This document shows positions 45,556-58,400 of a stretch of DNA of 64,000 nucleotides, in pieces. Made by a program: the position numbers and the translations under genes. Below the pieces are notes generated by a model, which made no database searches, was not told the DNA's origin, and saw only the letters and a program-made list of their open reading frames with translations. The stretch's first letter is position 1. Each line of letters begins with the position of its first letter. This DNA is from Mangifera indica (lineage: Eukaryota > Streptophyta > Magnoliopsida > Sapindales > Anacardiaceae), in the NCBI RefSeq assembly GCF_011075055.1, contig NC_058155.1, positions 11,689,537 to 11,753,536 of the forward strand, given 5' to 3'.

Positions 45556-47250
45556 TGCCAAACTAGGCAGATCTACGATATCAGATTAATCCAACTCATG
45601 AAATAAAGTTGGCGGGAATTTATATAAGCTGAAGCAACGGTTACAGAATGTTGAACCAAATTAGAAAGCCAATGAAACAGAGTAATGTTTTGACAGAGAA
45701 AACACAGAAGATGAAGAAGAATAAGACACAGAAATTTGAAGCCACACAAGCCGTGATGATGAGGATGTGTTAGGCCATTTTGTCATGTACTGGAATTATT
45801 TCTCTTGGCGACAGTTAATTTGAAATTTATGTGGTGCTCCAACAAGGAGAGTTCGCAGTCTGCAAGCAGACAGCCTCTTATGTGGAGTATGATTTATTTC
45901 ATGTTTTTGGGGATAACCCATGTCCCACATTTGTATCGTGTAAGAAGAAATCTACCAATTGTTTTTGACCATATCAGAGCAAGCATGCTGATTTTTCAGA
46001 TATTGTCAGCTTACAATTGAAATGCATGGTCCCCTTAAAACAGAAGTTTTCTCCGGAAGTTCTACATGAAAATCCACACTCGTTAATGCGCAATCTTGTG
46101 CAATAGTAATACGGCGTCCCAAAGACAAAGTTGACATTCATGATCAAAATAATGAAAGGAGGCAAAATGGTTAGGAAGGGATTCGAACGGAACTTGAATA
46201 AAGGTTAGCTTGATCTTAGCTCAAATCTGGAATACTCAAGTTTGAGCTCAAACTAACTTGAAGGACGAACAAAAACATGAAAAACAAAGAATCATTAAAA
46301 AAAAAAAAATTATCGAAAAAAAAAAGAAATGTTGAAGAAGAGTTGTTTTGGCGTGGTGTTACCAAGTGCCCTTCAACTCTAGCCAAGTTAGAACTTCCGC
46401 TCAAATTCGATTTGATATGAATCCACATCTAATAACTATTGAATGGTGACTTGCTGATTTGATGGCATCCATAAAATTTGCAATAGATGTACAAAACACA
46501 AACACCATCCATAGTCCATGTTTAGATGTTAGAGTAATATTACATCACATACAAATTTTAATAACTTATTCATACAATTTGATTTGACAACATATATTAA
46601 GTGATTTTAAAACAAAAAAAAAAAAGTAAACAATCATATCATCTAATGACATGTTACCATTTCAATTTGTATAAATAAGTTAATAAATTTGTTTGTACAT
46701 ATAATTTTACGGGCTTTTGACATGGATGAATACAAAACACTTTACCAGAAACAATGAGGGTGTAGATGATGTCCACATAAAACCCAAATTTCAGTTGCAT
46801 CTTCCATGATTGAGATAAATAATCCTATAGCAACTGATTTGCCCCACTGGATTCCTCCAGCCATCTCTTGCCTAGAGGTCCCAAATCTAATCTCCAGAAT
46901 CTTATGAACCAAACAATCATTCTAGAAAAGAGTCGTTCAGGCAAAGAATGCATAGGTTAAAGCATGGGAACAAGTGCAGATAATCATTCTGGAAAAGAGT
47001 TGATCAGGCAAATAATGCCTAGGTCTACAGGAGGGAACAAGTGCATATAACAGGTTCTTCAAAATCCTCAATAAGAGAAAATTACCCAAGCTGAATACAA
47101 AAGAAAACTTCAAAGGAACAACCAGGGAACACAACTGAAGAAAATATGCTCACAGAAGTAAACTAAATTTGAACTACCACGATAATTCTTCAGTTAACAA
47201 TAGAAATAAGGAGTCAATACAGGGAACAAAACTGGATCTTAGTTCTAATC
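45556..47250. other. JAC1 promoter and RRA 3' flank
   Basis: No credible gene. Contains an inverted-repeat MITE at about 46530-46710 and a dispersed repeat at about 46180-46260 (tcaagtttgagctcaaac palindrome). Confidence 0.5.
46530..46710. mobile_element. MITE-like inverted repeat
   Basis: The left arm acaaattttaataacttatt, then acaatttgatttgacaacat, is complemented at the right by atgttaccatttcaatttgt and aataagttaataaatttgtt. Arms of about 60-70 bases surround an A-run. It resembles, but is not the same family as, the hairpins at 6.4 and 10.1 kb. Confidence 0.5.
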
Positions 47251-48993
47251 CTACCATTCAGAACCATCTGGGAAAGCATCTAGTGCATCTTGCTTACCAT
47301 TCACATAGTATTCTACAATAGCTTGCATTCTTGGCAATTTATCAGGATGGTAATTTACATGAATGATTACTGGCTTCAACTTTTTCAATTTATCATCTTT
47401 CCTCACTGTCTTGAAGAGGACCTTACTATTCATGAATAGATAGTAATCCATTGTTCTCTTTGAAGCATGAAGCCCAGTATAACCAGGATGTGAAGGGAAA
47501 AAGAGCTCCTCATTAAAAACTGCTTGGTCCCATGCCTTTTCCTTAGACAGTCGATCAGCTACACGATCCAAAAGCTCAATTGAAGGTATTGTAGGTCTTA
47601 CATAAAAGAAACCAGAGTTGTAGACCCATATCCTCATTGTATGAGCATATCGTGCCCACCCCATCGATGGATCATCAAAGACATCATTAAGGCCATATGC
47701 TGTCCTATTATTGTGACCATCAGTCATAGACTCCACATCTGAGTCCCGATAAAGATAATCAAATGGGTTCTGCAAGTACACTATATCAACATCAGAGAGA
47801 AGAACACTGTAACCAAGCTGCAAAAACTCCCTCAAGATACGGAACTTCAGTCCAGAGACAGCATGGTTACCCCCTGTCCTAGCAAGTGAATCAATGCCCT
47901 CATCTGGATCTTTCTTATACACAGGAACATCATTTGTTCTGCAGAATTCTGCAATTGAGTCATCTAACGCTACAACCAGGTAATTAATAATCCCTGTGTT
48001 CTTGATGTTGGTAAACCATACCTTTAACATACTTTTCACATTCGAATTTGCAAGAGCAACTATAACTTCTTTTCCAACAGCAACTTCCTCCAAGATCTTT
48101 GCCAATCTTGGATTCACAGATTCATCAGGAATAACAGTAGGATTAGTTCTCAAACCCTTAACTGTTCCAAAAGGCCCAACTTTGTGATGTTCACCCGACA
48201 CTATTACCTGCTTTTGTGCATGATCTTTTCCCTGTTCAGCCAACCGTAGCTTTTCAGTAAGCTGCCTGACCTGCTTCTTCAACTCAGAATTCCTATAAGT
48301 AAGTGATGCTATATCCGACTTCAGCATGTTAACCCGCTCTGGTGACTCACAAGAAGATCCGATCTAACAAAAAAACAGTAGGAATAATAAGACTATGAAA
48401 CTAGTATCTATCAAGCCACAACTGAAATTTATGGAATCCATAAATCTCTAACACTAAATAGTAGTTCGCAGCATATATGGTAATACGAAACCCTGTCAAA
48501 TTAAAAGATTAACAGCATAATCACAGCCAGCTATCCAAGCCCACAAAACCACAAGTACAAAAAGGCAATTTGCCAAATTAAGATATAAAGCTAATTAATA
48601 ATATCTTAACCACTAAATTAATCTTCTGAGACGATTTTTTTTTCACGTGAACGCTCTGAAATTTAGAAATTTAAAGAAACTATAATAAAGCCATTAAATC
48701 CAAAAAATTCATTTTTAAGGAACACGCCAAAAGATGATTGGCGTTTGCAATGAACACTAACTAAAAAATGTAAGCACTTAAAGAGAGTAATTTTAAGAAC
48801 AAAGGTAAAGAGAAAAAACTGAAACCTGGGAATTGGACTTGATTACTTGACGATATTTGATAAGCGAATTGGAGCTGAAGAAACCGTGAGGAAACAAGAA
48901 AGCGGAGACGCATCCAACAATAAATCCGATCAAAATGGCTACAATTATTCGATTTTTGCGAACTGATTGAACTTTATCTCTACGACCTGCCAT
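47251..48993 (-). CDS. RRA3: RRA-type extensin arabinosyltransferase (GT77)
   Basis: Two exons on the minus strand, 48993-48826 and 48363-47251, give 426 residues. The N-terminus [15 protein letters not shown] is a short cytosolic tail, followed by a signal anchor ([19 protein letters not shown]), as expected for a type II Golgi enzyme. A coiled-coil-like stem ([20 protein letters not shown]) leads to the GT77 domain with [40 protein letters not shown], the nucleotide-sugar/metal DxD motif in [14 protein letters not shown], and [20 protein letters not shown]. The end is FPDGSEW. REDUCED RESIDUAL ARABINOSE enzymes add the second arabinofuranose to hydroxyproline-arabinosides of extensins, a cell-wall protein. 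The length equals the family norm. RRA1, RRA2 and RRA3 are close paralogues, so the number is a guess. Confidence 0.93.
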
Positions 48994-51900
48994 TTCTGTA
49001 CAAATCTCTGTTTATGGTTCTATGAAAAGCTTTCCTGTTCTTGGCATGAATGAATTAAGGGTTTTGATATATCTTTGAATTGAGCTGAAGAGCCGCCTTC
49101 TTTCTGTTTGAACCAAGCCTAACCGAAACAAGAGAGAGGAGAGGAAATTTTCATGTTAAAGTTGTCGCTGAGCAATTAGACTGTATTATTTTAGCCTTAC
49201 AAAAGCAACAAAAAAGGTTGAGTGGAATAATTCAGTGTTCTTCTCACAAATCCGTTTGGCTGACACCTGTCGCTACATGAAATCTAAATCTTTAGATGAG
49301 TAGACTTGAGTTGCAGTTTGATAGAAGAAGTGATTGAATGACTGGAGTGGGCCACTGGTTCACCTTAAGGACGGCAATTCGGTCCATCCGAACTGGATTG
49401 GTGACCAATTCTTCCCCAGATAAGGATAAGATTCTTTCTTTCCGCAAGAACAATAACACGCCACCCTTTTTCGGGTTTGTCTCTTCTCATATTTAGTAAA
49501 TTTTTAAATACTAAATCACAAATATCTGTAAAAGGTTTAAATTACTATAAATAGATTTTAATGTTGAACTCAATTTTTCACAGGACGGTCCCTATTCATA
49601 AGGGCCTCCTTGATAATATCAGGGTTGGTTTTTGGAAACCTGGGCACTGTCCCGAAACAGTCACGGTGAAGAATATAGTTTCTGACCGAGATTCTGCGAA
49701 CACACGACGCATCTCGACTGTGTAGCGAACTACCAAGCGGTAGGCAGGGCCAGTTATTCCTTGTTTTTGAAGTGGGTTTGGATCCGATAGGGCGCCCATA
49801 TGACCGAGTGAGCGAATTTCAGGAGAATCAATAACGCAACAGTGAGAAGAGGAAGAGGATGCATAGTGAGATGCATAGAGAAAGAGGGAGAGCAATGATT
49901 CTATTTTTTCCCCTTGACCAAAGAAGTTTAAGTTGTTGTGCAATGGATGACATAATAACAACGCCAAAAGTCTGCAGTTTGCATGGAATTAAGATGATGG
50001 GTTGCAGAAAAGTATACTATGCAATTCTGCACAGCTAAATCTTGAAGGCAATCCAGAATAGTTGCATTTCTTCTACAATGAAGATTCCTAAGCATCCATT
50101 ACCTGAATAACCGTAAGTCAGTTATGGCGACTATTCCACAAAGCAAGTCATCGGAAAATAGTCCCCCACTGACTATAATTTTACTTTCATTAAATTTTAA
50201 GTTTACTACTTTCATATATTTAATGTTGAGATGTACGGATAATTAGAGTATAATTTTATGCATGAAATAATAAACACACACAATTTTTAAAGCGGTTTGT
50301 TCTAATATTCCAAAGTATACATTTATTGTTGTCATTTTGCCTAATAGACAAGAGGAAAAGATAATAATGTATTGTTACAATTGTGTCTTAACATATATAT
50401 ATAAAGTTCAATAATTGTATTATTTTATTGAAATAAGAGATTGTATTATTTCAGATGATAAATAATAGGGATAAATGTGATCTAATAATAATTATAAATA
50501 AAATATGTTAAGAAAATTATAAAATCGGTTAGAATTACGAAGAGTCATTTTTTTTTATGTTTTAGATATAAAGAATTCTACTCACTTTCTAGAGTGACTT
50601 AGATATAGATGATGTAATTAATCGTTACATATTGTTTATATAACTAGTCATTTTTGTCAGTATAATCCTCGTGAATTTTGTTATAAGAAGTTTAACCTTA
50701 CAACATAAAATACATATGAGATTGAAATGTTGTATTTATATAAATGATTTATACTAGATGTGATCATCTCTATATTCGAACTTGTAGATATTATCTGGAT
50801 TTGTATATACCATTTTACTTTAAATCACAAGATTTTATTTGTTTTATTCTTAGTTTAATCTCACAATTTTGTTCTTAAAAAGTATCTTCGTAAAAAAAGA
50901 GATATATTATGTTTACATAGGTCTAAAACCGTCCATTCTTGTTGGATATAAGATTTCATGCGATGACGGTGAAATATCAAACATTCCCATTGTTAATGGA
51001 TCCATGCATGTGCAGGGAGCCACGAGTTCCATGCTGTGCCCCTCGAACCTAAACTCCATCACGTTCACCAAAAAACCAACATTGAAAAAAGCCCAAAAAG
51101 TGCGATATCTGTCTCCAAGTCAAGCAATCAAAGTGTAGAAAAGTCCTCCTGGTATCTGTGGCAAGGCAAAAGCACAGTGATCAATTATAAAATAAAATCC
51201 GTCTCTTTGTATTTTTACATTGCGGAGCTCCTCACCTATTGCTTCATTCTCTTGATGAGGAGAAACAACAGCTCGACAAGAGCAGGCTGCTGGGCAGGGA
51301 GCCAAGGACCATCAGACCAGTGGGCACGAACCCCACAGGCCATAAAACGAGTGGTCTGTGTGTTAAATACTTGTGCAGTTTGACCCAAGCCAAGGTTCAG
51401 ATTTGACTATTGATCAACTTAATATCGACTCACCAAAATATCAGCAACATCGTCCCTATCCTAAAATCACTCTCCGGATTTTTTCAAAGTATACACATAA
51501 ACTTGAACTCCTATATTTACGAGCTACAAATGCCTTTCAACAGAGGATAGGTTCGGCCCTGCACGGTTTCAGTTTGATATTTGATCTAAAACAAGCTCAA
51601 ACTAAGATAACCCAAATTTAAGTTTGCATTGAACCAATTCAAAGTTGTCAAACTTTTCTAACAATTCCATCATCAACTTAAATTTAAACACAAATTGGCT
51701 TTATAGATTTGAGTTAAACACAAGTTAAACCCTATTTAGATTCAACTCTAATTCCAATCCATCTCTAATCACAACCATTGTTTCTTATCATAATTTGGCA
51801 TATTTACTAGTATACAGCACTTCTGAAACAAGTGATTGTACCCTCAATTTCACATGAGATTCCCGGAAAACCACTACCATTCCCAGACCCATCAACCCGA

Positions 51901-52219
51901 AGTATTCAATTCGAGCAAATAATTTAAAAGCACCTGATCTAGCCACCAAACAAGCATCATATTCTGTGCTAGAATTTGCTAATTGGCGACTTCCGAAAGT
52001 TGCTGTACGCCCGTACACCTCTTTCTCCATTACATATATGTCACCGAACAAAACTAAAACTTCAAAAAGAAGAGAGTATCACCGCAATTACAAATGAGAA
52101 GCAAAAAACTAATCTTAACACTATGGCCCTTGATTCCTTCGCGTACTCCTGCCTGTTTGTATTGTATTGTACCACAGTTGAATTTAGAAAACAAAAACAT
52201 CAGCTGGGAATGTGAAGCC
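48994..52219. other. Gene-free stretch between RRA and the IDD gene
   Basis: About the first 200 bases are the RRA leader and promoter. 49560-49970 is GC-richer and open on the minus strand for 123 codons, but it starts with TTG and matches no family I know. 50160-50880 is AT-rich with no clear repeats. 51540-51770 belongs to the dispersed 'caagctcaaac' repeat type. The right end is likely the IDD 3' untranslated region. Confidence 0.45.
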
Positions 52220-54499
52220 CTAGGGCAATGCTGGCCTATGGGGCATTCTCTCAGTTGCGCCCTCCCATGGTTCGCCTGGTGAACTCCCTCTTCCTCCTCC
52301 ATAAGAAGCGGTAGCTGCTCCAACATTGAACCCACCACCTCCGAACGAATTGAGAAGAGCAGAAAGTCCACTAGTGGAAGCTCCACCAGCGCCTATGCCC
52401 AGTCCCAGAAGATCAAGTGTGGCAGGCTTGCTCCCAAACAGAGAAGAAGGATCCATCACAACATCGGTCAAACCCGAACTCAGCCCTAGCCCAAGCCCAG
52501 TTACCGCAGAGTTGTTCTCTTGCCTACCATGGCCATCTTTACCTGTGGAAGACGGTGACATTGATAAACCAAAACCACGAAGCAAGGATTGGTTTGAAGA
52601 TGTTGCACCCATTTGAGCTGCTTTTTGAAGCAATGCAGTCGCTGACATTGCTGGTTGTGAAGATTGAGCATAGCGGAGGTGGGTATGCTCAGGTTTGGAG
52701 AAGAGGGAACAGCTGTTGTTGGAGAGATAAAGAGATGGAGAGAGTGAGAGAGATGTTGGTTCCACGCCGGAGGCTGATGGGCAATCAGAGTGGGGCAAGG
52801 AAGATATTTGATTGGAGAATGACGAAGATGGTGCTTGGGACGTTTGTGAGACTAGTGACGATGAAAATACACTCGCAAAAACACTAGTGGAATGACTGGA
52901 GCTAGAGCTAGGAGTTGTAGCCACAGGTCTTGGCGGAGAAAGGCTGATCGGATTTTCAGGCATTTCTGTACGCATATGAACAACAAGATTAGCTAGAAAC
53001 TAGAAGTTAAACAATAGCAAAGGATGAAATCTGAAAAAAAGATGGAGTATGCTGCAATCAAACATCGCAAGCAAGCTTAGCGAAAAAAAAAAAACACACG
53101 CAAGCAAGCACGCCAGAAAAGAAGTAAACAGAAAACTTTCTTGTAGATAACTTTTCCAAATCATGGCTAAATTGGTTAAAGGAGTAACAGCGTGAACTGG
53201 AAAGGTCCTCCAGAAGTAAAAGCAACAGCAATTATGGCATCCTTTCTCTAAAAATTTCATTTTTTTTTCATTTCGATCTTTGAGCTCTGCTATGAATTGT
53301 GTCGCCATTTTCACTATGTTTCAAGGATATTAAGGGCCTCACTTTTATCTAACACAACCACTTTCTCAAAGTTCTGATGATTACCCACGAGAGGACAGCC
53401 AACATGAGACAAAACAACGTTAAAAAATAGTAGATTACAGTAACAGTGATTATCATCTTTCTTAAAAAGTCCCCATTTTTCAAGATTTCCTCACTCTCTA
53501 CAAGCACCCCCTCCCCTCGTATAAAAACTAAATGAGCAGTCGCCAATATAATTAGAACTAACACTAAATTATTACCTGAACTCTGAATTGACAGACCTGG
53601 AGAAACCACGCTGGTTGACGGAGTGTGAGGAGGAGGAGGTGGAGAAGCAACAAGGGTCTTCGCATTATGATTCTCTTCCTCTTCTTCACTTGCAACCACA
53701 GTGGGTTTAATCTTCGCACATTCCTCGGCCAAAGCATCACAGAATGCTCTGTGCGTTATGAAACTATCCCTCCTTCACCAACAAAAACAACAGTCAAAAT
53801 CACAACGAAAATATAGATATCGATAAAATAAAAAAAAGGGAAAAGGAAAAAGAGTGTTGATCACGAGATGTATATGAAGCAAACCTAGAAAAGACTGTGC
53901 CGCAATCGCATTTATACTCTCTGGTTCCACAAGTCTTCATATGAGCTTTCCAATCAGACTGTACAGCATATTTCTTCGAACACTTTTCACATTTGTATTT
54001 CTTCTCTCCATGTTTTCGACTGTAATGCTTCTTGATACCTGTGAGATCACCGAGAGCTCTAGCTGGGTCGTGGTGCACGCACGTGGGTTCGGGGCACACA
54101 TAGACTTTCTTGCGGTTTTCTTTTATTGTTCGCTGCTTGAGCTTCCATGGCAAATTGTGACCTCGTCGGTGGAGCTGCAGGTTCTGGTCGCGCTGAAACC
54201 CTTTGTTGCAGATCTCACACAGGAATCGGTTCGTGGCAAGTAAAGTTTTTGGCGATAAAGCAATCACAATCGAATCTGGATCTGAATAATACAAAAAGAT
54301 TAACACTTTAGTATCATTTTTAAGCGTGAAATACTATTAACTTTTAATTAAATATTGGGTTTCAATAGTATTTACCTGGCATTCCTGGAAGGTTACGCTT
54401 TTTCTTGAGTTGTTGCTGTTGTTCTTGTGATTCTGGTAATGGAATCATTTGAATCTGATTAACAGAGGATGATATGCTATCTTCTGCAGGAGCTGTCAT
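52220..54499 (-). CDS. INDETERMINATE DOMAIN (IDD) C2H2 zinc-finger transcription factor
   Basis: Four exons on the minus strand: 54499-54376, 54281-53885, 53772-53576 and 52965-52220, giving 487 residues. After the basic KKKRNLPG comes the ID domain with four fingers: FLCEICNKGFQRDQNLQLHR (C2H2), VYVCPEPTCVHHDPARALGD with KKHYSRKHG (C2H2), YKCEKCSKKYAVQSDWKAH (C2HC) and YKCDCGTVFSRRDSFITHRA (C2HC). The C-terminal half is Ser/Gly-rich, with the conserved MSATALLQKAAQMGATSSN. IDD proteins are nuclear DNA-binding factors acting with SHORT-ROOT, SCARECROW and DELLA. The C-terminal motif usually written TRDFLG appears as ATLDLLGLG, so it has diverged. I cannot assign a specific IDD number. The acceptor of exon 3 was chosen to restore the invariant SRRDSF. 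Confidence 0.92.
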
Positions 54500-55524
54500 C
54501 GTATTTCTTTCAAGAACATAAAAACCTCAAACTTTCAAGTCTTCATATAATTTCTGTGCTCATACAAAACCTAGTTACTGTTATCCATCAGTTAAGCTCT
54601 CAAGCTACTCACCAAAATCTACTGAAACCTTCACAGCACTCAACAACAAAGACAAAATTTGTGAAAAAAATGGTATGGATTTTCAAAATCGTGGCTAGTT
54701 GGTCAATTCTCAGTTTCAGTGAGGCCAAATGAACCATCGAGTGAACTCAGTGACGAGTCAAGACCAGAGCACGGTGAACTCATTCGGCGGCGGTTTGACA
54801 TATAGAGAGAGAAACAGTGAGTCACGGATTCTACAGACGATAGAAGGCAGACAGGAAGAGAGGGATTTGATTTCTTGTGTAAAAAGTATTAAAAAAAAAG
54901 TTAAGCGGCTCCACTTAACCCTGGTTTGTAGTTTTAACTATGGTTAGATTTACAGCTGACTCCCAAAACTCTCCTCCTGATGGCTGCGTAAGCTAATCAG
55001 ACCGTACACGTGTCAATGGACTGAGTCTCTGACATTTGTCGGAAGAAGTCGAACTAGGCGGTTGCTGTCGTTTAGCCAAAATGCTTTCAATGTTTTTTGG
55101 TGTCTTACTGAGCACGGCGACGAAAAGACAACTATACCCTTAACACAGAGGGAATCGAACTGCCGAAAACCTGGCTAATTTGGTGATTTCAGCACGTGAG
55201 ACAAGCTGTGTAACATTTTCCTCTTTATCTAGTTTACGATTATGTATTGTGTTTTTATTATAATATTTTATGTTGATTACGAGTCCTGCTTCTGCCAATT
55301 GCCGTGGATCTGATTAGAACAAGCAAACAAACATTTTACTATTTGTCTTAACAGCGGTGGCATGATTGTAATTTCCGTTGAAAACCTTGTCTAATCTTCT
55401 CACTGCTGTTACATCTGCTCTTCTTTATTTGGCACGTTCCTCGTCAAACTAACAATTATACCTTCATGTTCTTTTTTTTATTTTAATAACAATATTATTA
55501 TTGTTGGTAAATTAAAATTCGGTA

Positions 55525-55610
55525 ATATTGTGCAAGCCATGGCTCGCAGGCTCATGGGCACGGCGAGCCGCGCCCGATACGAGCCACGGCGGTGTCAATA
55601 CTCTCATGGT
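55525..55610. other. GC-rich imperfect palindrome in AT-rich DNA
   Basis: gccatggctcgcaggctcat, ggcacggcgagccgcgcccg and cgagccacggcggtg are much richer in GC than their surroundings. gccatggctcg pairs imperfectly with cgagccacggc. Its composition resembles the internal region of the TRIM in LPEAT1, so a TE remnant is possible. Confidence 0.35.
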
Positions 55611-58254
55611 GCAAGTAACAAGGTGGCAATCTCGTGAATAAAATGGTTATGATGGGTTATAGTTTAGCAGAGTGTTGAAAATCTCGATATAGGCTGTACG
55701 TTACAGTACCCTTCACATGACAAAAAGCCTCGGAGCACTCCAACAACTCATAAAGAGCTTTTACATTAGTACGATGCATTAACTTCTATGAAATCATGCT
55801 TACGCCGTAAATCAAATTTTTTCCGGAGGTTGAAGATATTTTTGTTTTTTTAATAATAATTTATGTATTCAAAATTTAATATGCATTATTTTATTATCAC
55901 CTTCTTCTTTCACAAAAGCTAGCAGTCAAGGCTAAATCCAATTGGCTTGTACGATCTAAGTCAAATTAGATAGACCTAATTTAAGTTTGAATTCAATTAA
56001 TTTCAATTTAATGTGTCAAAATATTCATCTTTCTTGAATTTTTTTTTTTTTTAGTTTTTCCTTTTTCATTTTCAAATATCAATCTTCCCTATTTACTAAG
56101 CTTTGACAGATTTTTTATGGTGCTCCAATTCAAATTGAATTAAACCTAGTCTAATTCTTATTTAGATCAGACTCTCGTCAATCCACCCCAACTAAGCAAA
56201 CATGATAACCAATCAAGGGGCGTTTTCTTGATATGGACGGCCCAGATGAATTCTGCCCGTTGACATTACTATTAGCAAGAAGCCTCACAAACCATTAAAA
56301 AATTGCAAGTACGATTACGAAGTATGAAGGCAGGCCGATTTTCTTTTAATGGTTAGAACTTAGGCTTATGCATTGATGAAAACCTTAATTACTGAAAGTC
56401 ATATTTTTAATGTTATTTATTAATTAATACATGGTTTAATATTAATGATTTGACTGTGACTCTTAAAGAGGAATGAGGACCCAGTTTCACTTGAGCTTAT
56501 CTTTTAATTATAGTGGTAGAAAGGGCGGAGTGGAGGAGGATGGGCAATTAGGTGGGCATGACATCAGAACAGTATTTAAATATATAAAATATTTAAATAA
56601 ATTACATCATGATATATCATTCATTTTTTAAAGGCTCATATGGAGATTCTAGATTTGGCCCTCGTCAAGTTACCAACTGTGGCTTTGTCATGTAGGAGGG
56701 GAAAGTGAGGTGGCAAGAAATAAAATAATGCTTGTCAACATACAAATTTTTTAATATTCTCTAAAATATATTTTCTATTCATTTCCTATCATAGGGTACT
56801 ACTAATATTTTTCATAACCAATTCAAACACTGGTGAAGTGAGCAACTCAATCTAACCAGAGATCGATCCATTTGATCAACGATCAAATTGATAAACTGTT
56901 ATTCAAAACAATTTTTGAGCTCTAATATGATCCAACCATTCAAGTCATCTGGTTCAAAAAGCTCTAATATGATCTAATTCTAAAAACAGTTTTTGGGAGA
57001 ATTATAATCTTTTTTCTTGACAGTGGTCCAATCAAGTTTTTTAAACAGTACACACAATTATAATATCCATGAATGTAAGTAATAAATAAGTGGAGAAATT
57101 AAGTCAAGAGTTACTTGCCACCTAGCTAGATCAATAAGGAAGCAATCTATTTAGTTTCCTTTTCATGCTCATAATAATGTCAAAAAGAATAAAACCAATG
57201 ACATGAAGCGGTGTAATGATAAGCTATTTGATTATATTGTAGCTGCTTTTCCTTTTTCTGATTCCAATAACCTAAAAGTCCACCATTCAATTAGATTCAC
57301 TATTTCCTTTAATTGCATTTGGTTCCATTAATTCAATTCAAACAAACAAAACTCGAGTTAAAGGGAAAAAAAAAAGCTCAGCTTATCTAATTCAAGCTCA
57401 ATTAGAAATTGACACTGACACAGAAGCTTTTTTACAATGACTCTTTTTCTCTTAAGTTGTTACTCTTTAACATTTTAAGCGAATCAAACTCAAACTGACA
57501 GTTTTAGGCTTAAACTAAGCTCAAACTATAATCCACTAGCCAATGTAAAAGATTGCAACCTATGACTACCATAAAGACCAGATTCGTTCACATTTTAAAT
57601 GCTACCTCAAAGAGTCCATTTAAACATGTGGAAATTGACAAATTTTACAGATAATTAATCAATAGAATCATGGATTCACAGTCAAGAAGAAACATATATT
57701 CTGCATATGCAATTATATAAATCTAAAATATGAAAAATGTATCAACTGATGCGGATCATACTTAGGACATTGAGGCAGTCAAATTTAAGATTTCCAAATA
57801 TATATATAAATGCACAAAATAGTACCATTTATGGCTCATCAACAAACTTAAGAAAGACCAATCCACCACCTAATATATATATTTATATATAATACAAAAA
57901 GTGTAAAAATCAACTTTCGTTTGAAATGATTGGATAATTATCAGATAAAAAAACAATAAAAAAGAAATGAGGCTGTAAAGTTGCATTTACAGACTGAGAC
58001 TAGTCCTTTTACTGGAATCAGGCTACACATAAAATTGAGAATCTTAAATTCCTAACTGGACACTATTTCTAACCCTTGGATTTGTTAGAATCAAATCAAA
58101 TGGTTGTAAATAAGACAATACAAATAGTTATTTTATATATGAATATATACAAAACAGTCTAACTTACGATTCCTGCCAAATAATGAATGAGCTAATGGAC
58201 TGGCAATACACAGGAGCCTAGGACAGTGAAATGAATATGATTATGGAAATAAAA

Positions 58255-58360
58255 TATCATTTCTCATGTGGCAGAGTTAATTCTTCCCTACCCACAACAT
58301 GGATTTGAACCTACCTACATGATGACAACACAACGTGCTTACTGTACTATTACAACCAGA
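58255..58360 (-). mobile_element. tRNA-derived SINE-like segment
   Basis: On the minus strand the words cagtaagcacgttgtgttgt and then ggttcaaatcc (58311-58301) fit a SINE head. The second matches pol III box B (GGTTCRANNCC) well. Box A is degenerate, and there is no acceptor-stem pairing, so it is not a working tRNA gene. The 3' end grades into AT-rich DNA. Confidence 0.45.
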
Positions 58361-58400
58361 AAAGGATGAAGGTGAACTCCCTCAGATGGAAACTAAGTAC

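Larger units (their letters stand above)
54500..58400. other. Gene-free stretch upstream of the IDD gene
   Basis: 54.5-55 kb is the IDD leader and promoter, including an ABRE/G-box-like acacgtgtc near 55005. A GC-rich block lies at about 55530-55640. 56-58.3 kb is AT-rich, with dispersed 'ttgagctctaatatgatc' repeats and short AT runs. No protein gene is seen. Confidence 0.5.

Noticed and set aside
46170..46200. ggattcgaacgg near 46.18 kb, tRNA-like
   Set aside because: No matching box A at the right distance and no stem pairing.
49596..49967. 123-codon minus-strand frame between RRA and IDD
   Set aside because: It opens with TTG rather than ATG and has no known domain. I kept only a note because its composition is a little richer than its surroundings.
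51788..52051. 87-codon frame near the IDD 3' end
   Set aside because: A short string (RQLANSSTEYDAC) recalls retrotransposon integrase/RNase H regions, but the rest does not, and no flanking element is visible.
58301..58311. Box B-like word suggesting a tRNA gene
   Set aside because: No acceptor-stem pairing and no anticodon stem, so I treat it as a SINE-like fragment.
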